NCBI RefSeq assembly: GCF_001277345.1
Contig: NZ_LIUT01000001.1
Location: forward strand, 3,042,609-3,106,608
DNA: 64,000 bases
Reading direction: 5' to 3'
Origin: Paenibacillus solani
GTDB taxonomy: Bacteria > Bacillota > Bacilli > Paenibacillales > Paenibacillaceae
Positions 16,441 to 25,445 of the stretch are shown here, in pieces (position 1 is the first letter of the stretch; every line of letters starts with the position of its first letter). A program made the translations under genes and the position numbers. Under the pieces are notes generated by a model. It did not search any database, was not told where the DNA came from, and saw nothing but the letters and a program-made list of their open reading frames with translations.

Positions 16441-17058
16441 TTAATCCAGCCATGTTGACAGATCTGGCTGTTTCTCAAATTCAAAGAGTCGGTTCAACTG
16501 CTCTCTGGTATTCCTCTCCTCGGACAAGGGCGGCAGTTCGCCCTGTTTGAAAAAACCGACCGCTGACGTCTCCGTCCCTACGCCTGCAGTTCCGCCCATA
16601 ATGTTACACTGGATGAACATTTTGTACACGTGGAAGGCAGAGGGCGGATGATGATGAAACTTCTTATCCAAGACAGCCAGCAGCCTCGTTGCAGTCACAT
16701 CATAACCCGCTTCTTCCTTCACTTCCTTCACAACCACTTCGGCAGGTGACAGGCCAACGTCTGCCCATCCGCCTGGAAGTGCCCATGCTCCGTCTGCCTT
16801 TTCCTGCACCAGCAGCAGCTTTCCGTCTTGAAAAATTACGCCCCTCACGTCTACCTTCGGCGTTTGATACCCCGTTTCACTCGCAAACAGCGTACGAATC
16901 TTCTCTTCGCCAGCTTCTGTATACTCCTGCATAATGGTAATGCTAAGCTCCCTCAGCTGTTCAAACCGTTCCTTATCGTAAACATCCTTCGTGTATGCCA
17001 GTCCGGCCTGGCTGATAGCCTGAATTTCCTTTGCCCATTCCAACCATTTTATTGACAT
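16441..17058 (-). CDS. NUDIX hydrolase with N-terminal helical domain
   Basis: A 205-residue protein. An N-terminal helical segment (WLEWAKEIQAISQAGLAYTK, about 4-60) is typical of the two-domain NUDIX group that acts on ADP-ribose-like or similar substrates; the NUDIX box GGWADVGLSPAEVVVKEVKE then EAG follows at about 100-122. The ATG at 17058 with AAGGA 9 bases before it is preferred to one three codons upstream. It precedes PBP2 by about 30 bases on the same strand and may share its transcript, but no functional link is evident. Confidence 0.85.
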   Translation of the reverse strand: MSIKWLEWAKEIQAISQAGLAYTKDVYDKERFEQLRELSITIMQEYTEAGEEKIRTLFASETGYQTPKVDVRGVIFQDGKLLLVQEKADGAWALPGGWADVGLSPAEVVVKEVKEEAGYDVTATRLLAVLDKKFHHHPPSAFHVYKMFIQCNIMGGTAGVGTETSAVGFFKQGELPPLSEERNTREQLNRLFEFEKQPDLSTWLD

Positions 17059-17204
17059 AGATATCATTCCTTTTCGGTATCATCTCATAAAATATAACGC
17101 CTACTGCAGGCGAATGGTTTATAATGGAAACATACGATTTCAAGATTATAACATAAATACAGATGAATGATGAGACGAGTGTTGTATTTAGGAGGCATTA
17201 TTAT

Positions 17205-17687
17205 ATGAAGAAAACCCGATCGGTTCTATATGTAATCCTGCTTATCGTTGTGTTCGGTACCGGATATTATGTTGGCTCCCGTTCCGAGAACGTAAAGCCG
17301 ATTACCAAGGAAAATGCCAGACAAGCTATTAAGTTGCTATGGGTGCAATCTGATGAACCTCCAATGCCCAAGGTGGTAATCGAAGATACTGATATCACGC
17401 TGCGCCGCAGCGGATATTCTTGGTGCAACGCTGATAACTGTGTAACGACGGATGCTGCTCCGCTCACGCTGGAGGATATGACGCCTGTCGTGGTGAAAGG
17501 TGGAGTTGAGATTATAACTACGCCACCCGAGGGAATTAACGAATTTACGATCAAAAACCTTACTGCTCCCGAAATCGACGGCTACACCGTACCGACTGAA
17601 CCGGGTTCGTATCTCTACGAAATTTACTGCTCATGGTTTATGGATCAGGGACACGCCAGTTTCTATTTTGCGGTCACAGTTCAATAA
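17205..17687 (+). CDS. Secreted or membrane-anchored protein of unknown function
   Basis: A 160-residue protein with a basic start (MKKTRS), a hydrophobic segment VLYVILLIVVFGTGYYVG, and an outer beta-rich part. One cysteine pair (SWCNADNCVTT) and a later Cys (YCSWF) may form a disulfide outside the cell. The ATG at 17205 is preferred because AGGAGG lies 8 bases before it. No family is recognised and no neighbour is coupled. Confidence 0.65.
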   Translation: MKKTRSVLYVILLIVVFGTGYYVGSRSENVKPITKENARQAIKLLWVQSDEPPMPKVVIEDTDITLRRSGYSWCNADNCVTTDAAPLTLEDMTPVVVKGGVEIITTPPEGINEFTIKNLTAPEIDGYTVPTEPGSYLYEIYCSWFMDQGHASFYFAVTVQ

Positions 17688-17726
17688 GTTTAATAAGATG
17701 AAGTACCCCACCTCGGTGTCTAAACA

Positions 17727-17757
17727 CAAACAGCCCTCATGAATTGAGGGCTGTTTG
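17727..17757. terminator. Bidirectional terminator
   Basis: CAAACAGCCCTCA (17727-17739) and TGAGGGCTGTTTG (17745-17757) form a perfect 13-base stem around loop TGAAT; T-rich sequence follows on the plus strand. It separates the convergent 17205 gene and the ion-channel gene. Confidence 0.85.
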
Positions 17758-17789
17758 TTTGCACTGTGCATATAGGAAATTTTAACGGT

Positions 17790-18122
17790 CTATTCTTCTT
17801 TCTGGTTGGTCTTGATAATTGCGTACGCCAATTGCCCAACCATTCCAAGGAATAGACCTGTACCAACTACGATATATACCATGGTGAATACCTTGCCAAG
17901 CGGAGTTTGCGGCACAAATTCCGGATGACCTACCGTACTTAAGGTCGCTACAGAGAAATAAAGAGCATCCAGTACAGATAATCCTTCTTGACCGGTATAA
18001 AACAACGTCCCTGATAACAGCATGATGACAATTAATACAAACAGCGCTACGAAATATCGCTGCTTAAAGGCTCGAATTAAGCCGCTGATGAGGCGTTTTA
18101 AGGTTAGTAAAAAAGAGAGCAT
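17790..18122 (-). CDS. Two-helix ion channel (potassium channel family)
   Basis: A 110-residue protein with two membrane helices (about 22-42 and 76-100) and a pore loop between them, the layout of a KcsA-type two-helix channel. The filter segment reads TLSTVGHPEF, so the classic TVGYGD is changed to TVGHPE. The TVG core is kept, but the Tyr-Gly-Asp part is not, so potassium selectivity is uncertain. The ATG at 18122 is preferred since AAAGGA lies 7 bases before it. The C-terminus is short (IIKTNQKEE), with no RCK regulatory domain. Confidence 0.78.
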   Translation of the reverse strand: MLSFLLTLKRLISGLIRAFKQRYFVALFVLIVIMLLSGTLFYTGQEGLSVLDALYFSVATLSTVGHPEFVPQTPLGKVFTMVYIVVGTGLFLGMVGQLAYAIIKTNQKEE

Positions 18123-18202
18123 CCTAAAATCCTTTCTTTCCGGAGTGTAAGTTAAAAGAATCACATATTGCTAGTATATCAAAATCATAACCTCTCCATC
18201 CA

Positions 18203-18778
18203 TTACCTATGAATAGAGAGGATCTTTCCTTCGGAATCGATGCTGCGAAATACAAAGCCCCCAGTCTGATCGGCAGGCAATTGTCCGTAATAGACGGCAT
18301 ACCCTTGTTCCACATCCATTTCGATGTAGATCCCCGATAAGGCTTTAAGCCGTTCCAGATCAGCCACAGGCTCTTCATCCATCGGCTCATTCGTGACAAC
18401 TATTGTACTGCTCTCGTTCTCTGAAGTCTCAACTGCCAGTATGGTATCATAGATATCATTCCCTCCATGATTAGTAGCAGACCAGGTCCGAATGAAAGGT
18501 TCATCTTGAGACGTCCTGACCAGTTCAACTGAGTTCCGAGCACGGTACAGCCATCCCCACTTATTCTCTACGACAGTAACTATCTTCTGATTACCATCCG
18601 ACCAGACAACCAATTTATGTTGATCTTCCCTCTTCTCGTAAAGTTTATTCCCCGTATACTCAGGATAGAGACGCCGCACGGCCTGCTCTTCATTGTACAT
18701 ATAACCGCCTAGAAACAGTGGCGTATAATTAATGACGACCACAATGGCTGCCAGTATAAGAAAAGATATCTTCTTCAC
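18203..18778 (-). CDS. Membrane-anchored protein of unknown function
   Basis: A 191-residue protein with an N-terminal signal or anchor helix (ISFLILAAIVVVINYTPLFL) and an outer domain of about 160 residues with alternating beta segments, rich in acidic residues (ETSENESSTIVVTNEPMDEE). No recognised family. It lies between the channel gene and the SNF2 helicase gene, with gaps of about 60-80 bases on either side, so it may share the minus-strand transcript. Confidence 0.65.
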   Translation of the reverse strand: MKKISFLILAAIVVVINYTPLFLGGYMYNEEQAVRRLYPEYTGNKLYEKREDQHKLVVWSDGNQKIVTVVENKWGWLYRARNSVELVRTSQDEPFIRTWSATNHGGNDIYDTILAVETSENESSTIVVTNEPMDEEPVADLERLKALSGIYIEMDVEQGYAVYYGQLPADQTGGFVFRSIDSEGKILSIHR

Positions 18779-18837
18779 AACAACAACTCCTTGTCATCCA
18801 TTTGGGAGACTGACCCTTGAATATTACCGGACGGCAG

Positions 18838-21800
18838 TTAGCCCTGGAGTGCCAGCAGCTCTCGAATGTCCGCCTCGGTCCAGCTCGACAGCGCCCCTTC
18901 TCCCGGCTGAACGAGCTCTTCCATAAGATTCTTCTTCTTCTGCTGAAGTGCGACCATTTTATCCTCAATCGTATCCTGAGAGACTAACCTTATGACCTGG
19001 ACCACCTTCTTCTGACCAATTCGATGTGCCCGATCCGTAGCCTGCTGCTCCACTGCCGGATTCCACCACAGGTCATACAAGATCACCGTATCCGCCCCAG
19101 TCAGGTTCAAGCCTGTCCCACCCGCTTTCAGCGAAATCAGGAATAACTCACGTTCTCCCTCGTTAAAGCGTTCGCACAGCTCCACCCGATCCGAGGCCGG
19201 AGTTTGTCCATCCAAGTAAAAAAACGGAATTCCCCGATAGCCAAGTTCTCTCGCAATCACCTTCAACATTCCTGTGAATTGGGAGAATACAAGCATTCGC
19301 CGCCCCGATTGGCGACATTCCTCAATCGTTTCCAGCAGCTGTTCAAACTTTGCGGAACTGCCCTCATAACCATCCACAAACAGTGCTGGATGACAGCAAA
19401 TTTGGCGTAATCGAGTCAACCCTGCCAGGATACGAATACGATTCTTCTGAAATCCATCCTGCGCCAAATGCTTGAGCGTCTCCTGTCTGAGTTTAGCAAG
19501 ATAGGCGGTATACAGCTTCTTCTGTTCGATCAGAAGCCCCGATGCCTGTATCGTCTCGATCTTCTCAGGCAGCTCCTGGAGCACGTCTGACTTCAACCTG
19601 CGCAGCAGAAAAGGACGTACCCTCTTCGCAACCGTTTCTTTAGGTAACTCATGAAATGCTGTTCGATCGCCAAAAAGTTCCGGAAAAACGACATCGTAGA
19701 TAGACCATAATTCCTCAAGACGATTCTCCACCGGTGTGCCTGTTAAGGCAAAACGGTAACGTGCCCGAAGTGTTTTGACAACCTGAGCCGTTTGCGTTGT
19801 GTAATTCTTGAAAGCTTGAGCTTCATCCAGAATCAATGCCAAGAACGACAACTTTGCATACTGTCCCACATCTCTTCGTAATAGCGGATAAGAAGTAATG
19901 ATGACATCCGCATCCTCCGTATTACGGAGAATCTTTGCCCGCTCGGTCTGTGTACCATCCGCAATGACTGCTTTTATCCCAGGTGCGAATTTATGGAGTT
20001 CGCTCAACCAGTTATAGAGCAGGGAAGCTGGCGCAACAATAAGTGCCGGTTCTTTGCGCTCTCTGATCTCTGGCAGCACAGACAGAATGAAGGCAATACT
20101 TTGTATGGTTTTTCCCAATCCCATATCGTCAGCCAAGATGCCGCCAAAGCGGTAATGAGCCATCGTCTTCATCCACTGGAAGCCGAACTTCTGATAATCG
20201 CGAAGAACATTTTCCAAGCCAGGAGGCACCGCAAAATCCAAATCATCCGGGTTCTTCACATGCTGCAGCATTCGCCGCAAGGATCGGCCAAGCTGAACAG
20301 CTGATCCCGAATCTTCCCAATCCAGCAGCTGAAGCCCTTGAATCACCGGCAATTTGAATTTAGTTCCTTCCCCCTCGTACAACCAAGGTCCGAGCCGATT
20401 CATGAGTGAAACCATAGCCTGGAAATCAGCACTCTCCAGTGGAAGCAGGGCGCCATTTCGCAGTCGGTGATATTTACGCTTATCTTCAAGCGATTTGATA
20501 ATCTCCCGGATTTCTGCTTCCCGAATCCCCTCCATGTCAAACTTCAATTCAAGCCAATCCGTGCGTTCGTCGATATCTACCCGGACTTTGGCTCCTATGG
20601 GTTCAGTGAGCACCCGTTCTTTCACGGCCGTCGTTGCATAAACAACAAGCAGCTTCTCCAGCTCTGGGAGCGTATGGTACAGAAAGTCATATTCGGCATC
20701 CTCATCGTTCATGAAGAAGCCGCCATCCGTTTTGGCAAAGGAGGCGTTCTCAATGAGTTCAAGTATTCTCTGCTCCAACTCGCCATCACGAACGAGGATC
20801 GAACTGCTGCTGTGTTTGGCGCGATTTCCCTCGAGGGGGTTTATCGTGATCTCACCGTATTGAAAGTCAAGTCCAGCTAAGAGCCGCCCACGCACCCGGT
20901 CTAAATACAGCTTCGCCTTCAGCGGAGTTTTGACAATACGATCAGATACGGACTGGGCCACATGGACGCTGCCCAGCTTCATGAGTCCAGGAACCACTCT
21001 TTCCATAATAGATTCCATCATGTCCGGCTGAATCCGAATATGCGGCTTATACGCGGTCTTGAGCAGCTGCTTCATCTCGGAGAGCTTACTGCAGGCCTCC
21101 GATTCAAGCTCAATCAGCTTACCATCCACAATAACGAGCCCATATCCCTCCATAACGGTCATCCGTTCCAATCCATCAACCTTCATTAGATAGTGATCAT
21201 CCCCGGATTCATCGAACTCGAACTGAAGAGGAATCGGATTCTCCATAAATTCCAGCTTGTCTGTCATAATCCCATCCATCGACAAGAGGGAATGCACGGA
21301 ACCAGAGAGTCTTTCTCTGATTTGAAGCCAGAATGAAGGGGGGATAATTAACATTCGATCGTTGGTCCCTTTTTTGCTAGTAGAAGAATAGATGTCCAGA
21401 GTCTGCTTTAACATGCTTTCATGCTCATAGATGCGATTTAGCTGCTGAAGAAGTTCATCATGCTCCTTCTTAAAGCTGTGCAGCTCAGGGTCATAGATAA
21501 AATTTCTCGTGAACACGCAGGTTTCCCTACGTTTTACACATTGCAGGAACTCGCGAATCCGATGTACGATATATAATCGCTTTTTCCCGATTCGGAGTTC
21601 CACTCCGAACAAGTGCTTCTGATTTCCGTATGATTGCAGTTTGAAAATGCATTCCATATCCAGAATCTCGCGGTTGTCAAAACGGGTAGCAGCCGTCGAT
21701 CTCTTCGTCCCGTTATAAGAGAACAAACCGAGCAGCTGACTGCTAAGCAGGGCATCCTGTTCCTTCTCGTCCAAAGCATCAGTATTCCGGATGGTCAACT

Positions 21801-22161
21801 GTCCATCTTCATCGTCTCTCTGGACAGAAGGATGTAATAATGATGGATAGGGGCGAACAGGAGCTTCACTCGTCTGTTCGATATCCCGGATCGTCAGAAG
21901 GAGTGCTGCAATATGTCTGCACCGCTTTATCGTTAATCCATAGCCCAGGCAGCTGCACTCAGCGAATACGTCCCCGTTTGAATCAATCTCCGCTCTGGCG
22001 ATACCGGATTCCTGATCCTTCACCTCCGCTTCGTATGTCCGAGCATCTGGATCTTGTTTCAGCATGTTTACTTGACCATCTCTATATAAAACGCCGCCGC
22101 GATCATAGGAGGTTTTGCCGCATAAAAGTTTAATCACGCGTTCGGTCAGCTGGTAACCCAT
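18838..22161 (-). CDS. SWIM-domain SNF2-family DEAD/DEAH helicase
   Basis: A 1107-residue SNF2 ATPase with an N-terminal SWIM zinc finger (CSC ... CRHIAALLL, about residues 64-85), a long middle region, the SNF2 ATPase core with Walker A GGILADDMGLGKTIQ, Walker B LILDEAQAFKNY, motif III LTGTPVENRLEELWSIYD, and the helicase C-terminal half with motif V/VI GGTGLNLT and TDRAHRIGQKK. This matches the YwqA-like group of Bacilli. It should translocate on double-stranded DNA and displace bound proteins; the SWIM finger gives DNA or protein binding. The ATG at 22161 with AAAGGAATGGGAG before it is preferred to one 15 codons upstream. Confidence 0.92.
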   Translation of the reverse strand: MGYQLTERVIKLLCGKTSYDRGGVLYRDGQVNMLKQDPDARTYEAEVKDQESGIARAEIDSNGDVFAECSCLGYGLTIKRCRHIAALLLTIRDIEQTSEAPVRPYPSLLHPSVQRDDEDGQLTIRNTDALDEKEQDALLSSQLLGLFSYNGTKRSTAATRFDNREILDMECIFKLQSYGNQKHLFGVELRIGKKRLYIVHRIREFLQCVKRRETCVFTRNFIYDPELHSFKKEHDELLQQLNRIYEHESMLKQTLDIYSSTSKKGTNDRMLIIPPSFWLQIRERLSGSVHSLLSMDGIMTDKLEFMENPIPLQFEFDESGDDHYLMKVDGLERMTVMEGYGLVIVDGKLIELESEACSKLSEMKQLLKTAYKPHIRIQPDMMESIMERVVPGLMKLGSVHVAQSVSDRIVKTPLKAKLYLDRVRGRLLAGLDFQYGEITINPLEGNRAKHSSSSILVRDGELEQRILELIENASFAKTDGGFFMNDEDAEYDFLYHTLPELEKLLVVYATTAVKERVLTEPIGAKVRVDIDERTDWLELKFDMEGIREAEIREIIKSLEDKRKYHRLRNGALLPLESADFQAMVSLMNRLGPWLYEGEGTKFKLPVIQGLQLLDWEDSGSAVQLGRSLRRMLQHVKNPDDLDFAVPPGLENVLRDYQKFGFQWMKTMAHYRFGGILADDMGLGKTIQSIAFILSVLPEIRERKEPALIVAPASLLYNWLSELHKFAPGIKAVIADGTQTERAKILRNTEDADVIITSYPLLRRDVGQYAKLSFLALILDEAQAFKNYTTQTAQVVKTLRARYRFALTGTPVENRLEELWSIYDVVFPELFGDRTAFHELPKETVAKRVRPFLLRRLKSDVLQELPEKIETIQASGLLIEQKKLYTAYLAKLRQETLKHLAQDGFQKNRIRILAGLTRLRQICCHPALFVDGYEGSSAKFEQLLETIEECRQSGRRMLVFSQFTGMLKVIARELGYRGIPFFYLDGQTPASDRVELCERFNEGERELFLISLKAGGTGLNLTGADTVILYDLWWNPAVEQQATDRAHRIGQKKVVQVIRLVSQDTIEDKMVALQQKKKNLMEELVQPGEGALSSWTEADIRELLALQG

Positions 22162-22262
22162 ACTCCCATTCCTTTCTCTACTTACTGCTAAAAGACAGTA
22201 TACCATTTTGTGAAGATGGGCTAGTAATGCCTTTGTCCGCTAACCATGCCAACAATCCCACC

Positions 22263-22293
22263 AAAAAAAGAACCCGCCGCTACGGCAAGTTCT
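22263..22293 (-). terminator. Terminator with stop codon in its loop
   Basis: On the minus strand AGAACTTGCCG (22283-22293) pairs with CGGCGGGTTCT (22269-22279), 11 pairs with two G-T, loop TAG, then seven T. The TAG loop is the stop codon of the gene at 22280, so the 5' arm is coding sequence. Confidence 0.88.
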
Positions 22294-22585
22294 TCTTACG
22301 CTGTTTCTCCGCATACCAGGTTATATTATCATAACGCTTGTTTTGGCCCTTCCATGCTCCGCTGGAAATAATAAAGCCAACAATCAAATAGATCAGAAAG
22401 TAATAATAATATCGGGTTACAAAAAATTCAGGATCAAATTTATCCCTATCAAAAAACCAAGTGGCTGCAGCCCAGACAACATATAATAAGAGGCCATGTA
22501 CAAGACCCCGAGAAATCACAAACTTGGCTTTTCCCTTCTTCCGAATAGCCGTCCATTTACGATAAAACCGCTCATCCCGATCCAT
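22280..22585 (-). CDS. Small two-helix membrane protein
   Basis: A 101-residue protein with a basic, charged start (DRDERFYRKWTAIRKKGKAK), two membrane helices (LVHGLLLYVVWAAATWFF and YYYYFLIYLIVGFIISSGAW) and a basic tail (EKQRKKNLP). The layout resembles Bacillus small membrane proteins of the 2TM-type with inside-out ends. The ATG at 22585 with GGAGGG 5 bases before it is preferred to one 66 bases upstream. It follows the epimerase gene at 22663 by about 80 bases on the same strand. Function unknown. Confidence 0.7.
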   Translation of the reverse strand: MDRDERFYRKWTAIRKKGKAKFVISRGLVHGLLLYVVWAAATWFFDRDKFDPEFFVTRYYYYFLIYLIVGFIISSGAWKGQNKRYDNITWYAEKQRKKNLP

Positions 22586-22662
22586 GCAATCCCTCCGTTT
22601 CGCGGCTGAGATTTGTTTGTAATACAGTATGGCTTCGTGCTGCTTTCGCAAACTTTAAGCCT

Positions 22663-23550
22663 TCATCCCTTTAAAATGTCCTTCAAAGCTATATCCAGTC
22701 TCTCAAATTCAAATTGAAACCCAGCTTTCAGCAGCCTGTCGGGTATAACCCATCGACTCTTGAGCACAAGCTCCGTTTCGGTCTGAATAATTCTGGCTCC
22801 CATCTCCAGCAGCCATTTAGGCGATGGCAGACCTATGTTGCGATTCATCGCGTGCCGGAGCTGCTCCATCAGTTCCTTGTTCGTAACCGGACATGGGGAG
22901 GCACAGTTGATAACCCCGGTCAGATCTGTATTTTCATTCAAAAACAGAATGATTCGGTATAGGTCCTCCACATGGATCCAGCTGAACATTTGCTTGCCTG
23001 TCCCCTGCGTACCGCCAAGTCCGTATTTTACCAAGTTCATATAAGGAGTCATGACACCTCCGCCTGGCCCCAGCACGATGGCAATACGCAAGGCGATTTG
23101 TCTTGTATGAGGTAGTGAGAACGAGAAGAAAGCACGCTCCCATTCCTTGGCGACATTAACCGAGAAACCGGAACCAATCTCCCCTGTTTCTTCCGTCATC
23201 GGATGGTCCTCCGCATGCCGATATATCGTAGCCGTACTAGAATTCAGCCATAATTGCGGGGGTTGCTGGCAATCTTCCATAGCCCTCCCAAGAATTTCGG
23301 TTGTCTCGACTCTAGTTTTCAGGATAAGCTCCTGATTTCGTGCATTGTAACGGCAATTTACCGACTTGCCAGCAAGGTTTATCAGCATATCCGCCCCCTC
23401 CAGGGCAGCAACGATGGCTTCATGGTCATTCCAGGCAATATGTCCTGGCCGTCGAGAGATCATATATACTTCTGTTTGCTCACTGGTGAATTTTCCCTTG
23501 AAATATGTTCCGATAAAACCCGTTCCACCAGCTAATACGATCTTTCTCAT
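22663..23550 (-). CDS. TIGR01777-type NAD(P)-dependent epimerase-like protein
   Basis: A 295-residue short-chain dehydrogenase/epimerase of the YfcH/YfhF type. The nucleotide-binding GGTGFIGTYF is at residues 8-17, the family mark INLAGKSVNCRYN at about 58-70, LNSSTATIYRH at about 103-113, and RIAIVLGPGGGVM at about 153-165; the C-terminal DUF1731-like part (WLLEMGARIIQTETELVLKS) completes it. It binds NADP(H); the natural substrate of this family is not known, and roles in cell division have been proposed. It is followed by the two-helix membrane protein gene. Confidence 0.88.
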   Translation of the reverse strand: MRKIVLAGGTGFIGTYFKGKFTSEQTEVYMISRRPGHIAWNDHEAIVAALEGADMLINLAGKSVNCRYNARNQELILKTRVETTEILGRAMEDCQQPPQLWLNSSTATIYRHAEDHPMTEETGEIGSGFSVNVAKEWERAFFSFSLPHTRQIALRIAIVLGPGGGVMTPYMNLVKYGLGGTQGTGKQMFSWIHVEDLYRIILFLNENTDLTGVINCASPCPVTNKELMEQLRHAMNRNIGLPSPKWLLEMGARIIQTETELVLKSRWVIPDRLLKAGFQFEFERLDIALKDILKG

Positions 23551-23644
23551 AGAATGAATCAGCCCATTTCTCTAAGTTTTATCCCCCATGTCAGCTCCCA
23601 CATACACGATTCTTCTATACAGCATACCATTTTTTAGGACGACA

Positions 23645-23681
23645 TAAAAAAAAAGAACAACATCTTCTAAGCGAAGATGTC
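23645..23681 (-). terminator. Terminator of the methyltransferase operon
   Basis: On the minus strand ACATCTTC (23673-23680) pairs with GAAGATGT (23660-23667), loop GCTTA, and a run of nine T follows shortly after (complement of 23646-23654). Confidence 0.82.
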
Positions 23682-23693
23682 ATTCAATATCTG

Positions 23694-24812
23694 CTACTTT
23701 GTGTAGGAGGATTTTATAAATACGCCAAACTCACGCTTTTTTCCGGTCCCTTCGGTATCCCCCAGCTTCTCGTATTTGTCAAACTTCGTCCCTTGAAGCA
23801 ATATCTCTTTCTCTCTATTGGGCTCAGCGCCTGACTCCCAGAACAAAAGTCCGGTCACTGCCTTGTCAACATTCCGCAGAAATGCCTGACGAACGGATGG
23901 ATTATCCATCACATGATAGAAAACGGTCAAGAGAAGTCCAATATCATATTCTTCTGTAAGCGTAGAACGTTCAAAACGCTCTGTTCTAATGTCAAATTGA
24001 ACTCTTTCCAAATGGTTTAACTCCCTCGCCAACTCATAGTGCTCTGCCATAGGTTCATAACCGGTAACTCTTGCTCCCTGACGTGCAAAATGGCGGGAAT
24101 AATAACCAATATTACAGCCGATGTCGATCACATTTTTTCCCCGTATAGATGATGAACCCAAGTACTCCAATATAAGATCCAGGCGGGTAGGATAAGTGCT
24201 GTCACGTTCGCTTGTTAAATGTTCGAAGTATGGATTCAGGATTGGCGTATAAATCAACGTCCGATGGTGGCGGGAAAAGGTATCACGTACCCCAGTTACA
24301 GCATCTGTATTCTTCCAATAATCATAATCCTGGACAGTCATCTGAGCAGGAATGTACCTGATACCTTTGCAATATTGAAATATGGTTCGGTGATGGCCAT
24401 CTTTAATACGAAAGTATCCTGCCTCCTTGTCATATACGACCAGGATCGGATCATTCAGGAAATAATCGGGATTCTTGGCGAATAAAGCTGTCAAATTGCT
24501 GCACTGTAACCTCCGCTGCTCCAGCAATTCATGTTCTGATATAGGCACATGCAAACCGCGCGTGGTAAAGATAAGAGAATGCCATTCCAGATACAGCTTA
24601 GGAGATTCTCTTCCGTTCATAAAGTAACGGAATAATTGCAAATGGGGCGACAATCGCATAATCGGCAGGTCTGCATATCTTTTATGATCTTCATACCAGG
24701 CTTCCGTGAAATGTGGAATATCGGTTTTGCGTTCTTCTGCGATGTAATCCGTAAATAACAATTCCAAGGGTACCTTAGCCACAACCGTTTGTTCACGTGC
24801 TTCAGATCCCAT
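23694..24812 (-). CDS. ParB-like (DGHHR) domain fused to SAM-dependent methyltransferase
   Basis: A 372-residue two-part protein. The N-terminal ~190 residues contain NDPILVVYDKEAGYFRIKDG followed by HHRTIFQYCKG: the DGHHR motif is that of ParB/sulfiredoxin-like nucleotide-binding domains. The C-terminal part is a class I methyltransferase with motif I VIDIGCNIGYYSRHFARQ (about 233-250), VTGYEPM (strand 2 acid), and LLLTVFYHVMDN (motif IV region). ParB-like folds bind and hydrolyse nucleotides, so the fusion might activate and methylate one substrate. It is 23 bases after a second methyltransferase gene and near two glycosyltransferase genes, which points to modification of a surface glycan; this is inference. 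Confidence 0.75.
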   Translation of the reverse strand: MGSEAREQTVVAKVPLELLFTDYIAEERKTDIPHFTEAWYEDHKRYADLPIMRLSPHLQLFRYFMNGRESPKLYLEWHSLIFTTRGLHVPISEHELLEQRRLQCSNLTALFAKNPDYFLNDPILVVYDKEAGYFRIKDGHHRTIFQYCKGIRYIPAQMTVQDYDYWKNTDAVTGVRDTFSRHHRTLIYTPILNPYFEHLTSERDSTYPTRLDLILEYLGSSSIRGKNVIDIGCNIGYYSRHFARQGARVTGYEPMAEHYELARELNHLERVQFDIRTERFERSTLTEEYDIGLLLTVFYHVMDNPSVRQAFLRNVDKAVTGLLFWESGAEPNREKEILLQGTKFDKYEKLGDTEGTGKKREFGVFIKSSYTK

Positions 24813-24835
24813 TTGAACATACCTCCCTACTGCAC

Positions 24836-25405
24836 CTAATCGCCCGGCTTCGAAAACAAATACGTAGAAAAATCACGGTTAATATAATCCTTGAAATGTC
24901 TCTTGTCGGCTACTGGAAACTGATCCAGTTCCTCCGTTGTCCACGTGCTTAGATGTCTCTCATACTCATTTCCATAAGCAGCCCCTTGCGGCCAATCGTT
25001 CCCGATCGGAATATTAAGCAGAACAAAACGGGACTTCTGGATACAGGTTTGCAGCAGAACAAGCGCACGCTCTTTCGTGAAGTGCTCCAGAACGTCTCCC
25101 AAAATGATGAGATCAAATTGACCTGAAGACACTTCCAATTGCATATAGTCAAATGCATCCGCAACGTGAATTTTATTATAGAAACAGGAATGATATGAAT
25201 CGATGTTAACCGGGAAAATTTCGATTCCTTCGATACGTGTGTTCCAATATGCACGAAATACGCGTCCTTCCCATACGTCCAAATATTCGCGGCAGATCAT
25301 CCCCCAGCGGCCGAAGCCTACGCCGATGTCCAGCACGGATTTAGGAGATACATATCGGATTAAATCCACACAGTACGATAGATTCTGCCAGTTTGATGTC
25401 CCCAT
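24836..25405 (-). CDS. SAM-dependent methyltransferase
   Basis: A 189-residue class I methyltransferase: motif I SVLDIGVGFGRWGMICREYL (about 23-42), the strand-2 acidic block IEGIEIFP, DAFDYMQLEVSSGQFDLIIL, and LGDVLEHFTKERALVLL, the usual motif of Methyltransf_11-like enzymes. The C-terminal RDFSTYLFSKPGD closes the sheet. It lacks the DGHHR module of its neighbour. With the gene at 23694 it forms a two-gene operon reading left; the acceptor is unknown, glycan or protein side chain being possible from the nearby glycosyltransferases. Confidence 0.82.
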   Translation of the reverse strand: MGTSNWQNLSYCVDLIRYVSPKSVLDIGVGFGRWGMICREYLDVWEGRVFRAYWNTRIEGIEIFPVNIDSYHSCFYNKIHVADAFDYMQLEVSSGQFDLIILGDVLEHFTKERALVLLQTCIQKSRFVLLNIPIGNDWPQGAAYGNEYERHLSTWTTEELDQFPVADKRHFKDYINRDFSTYLFSKPGD

Positions 25406-25445
25406 GCGCGTACCTCCATTCGAATGCTTTACTCCATGTTCATCA

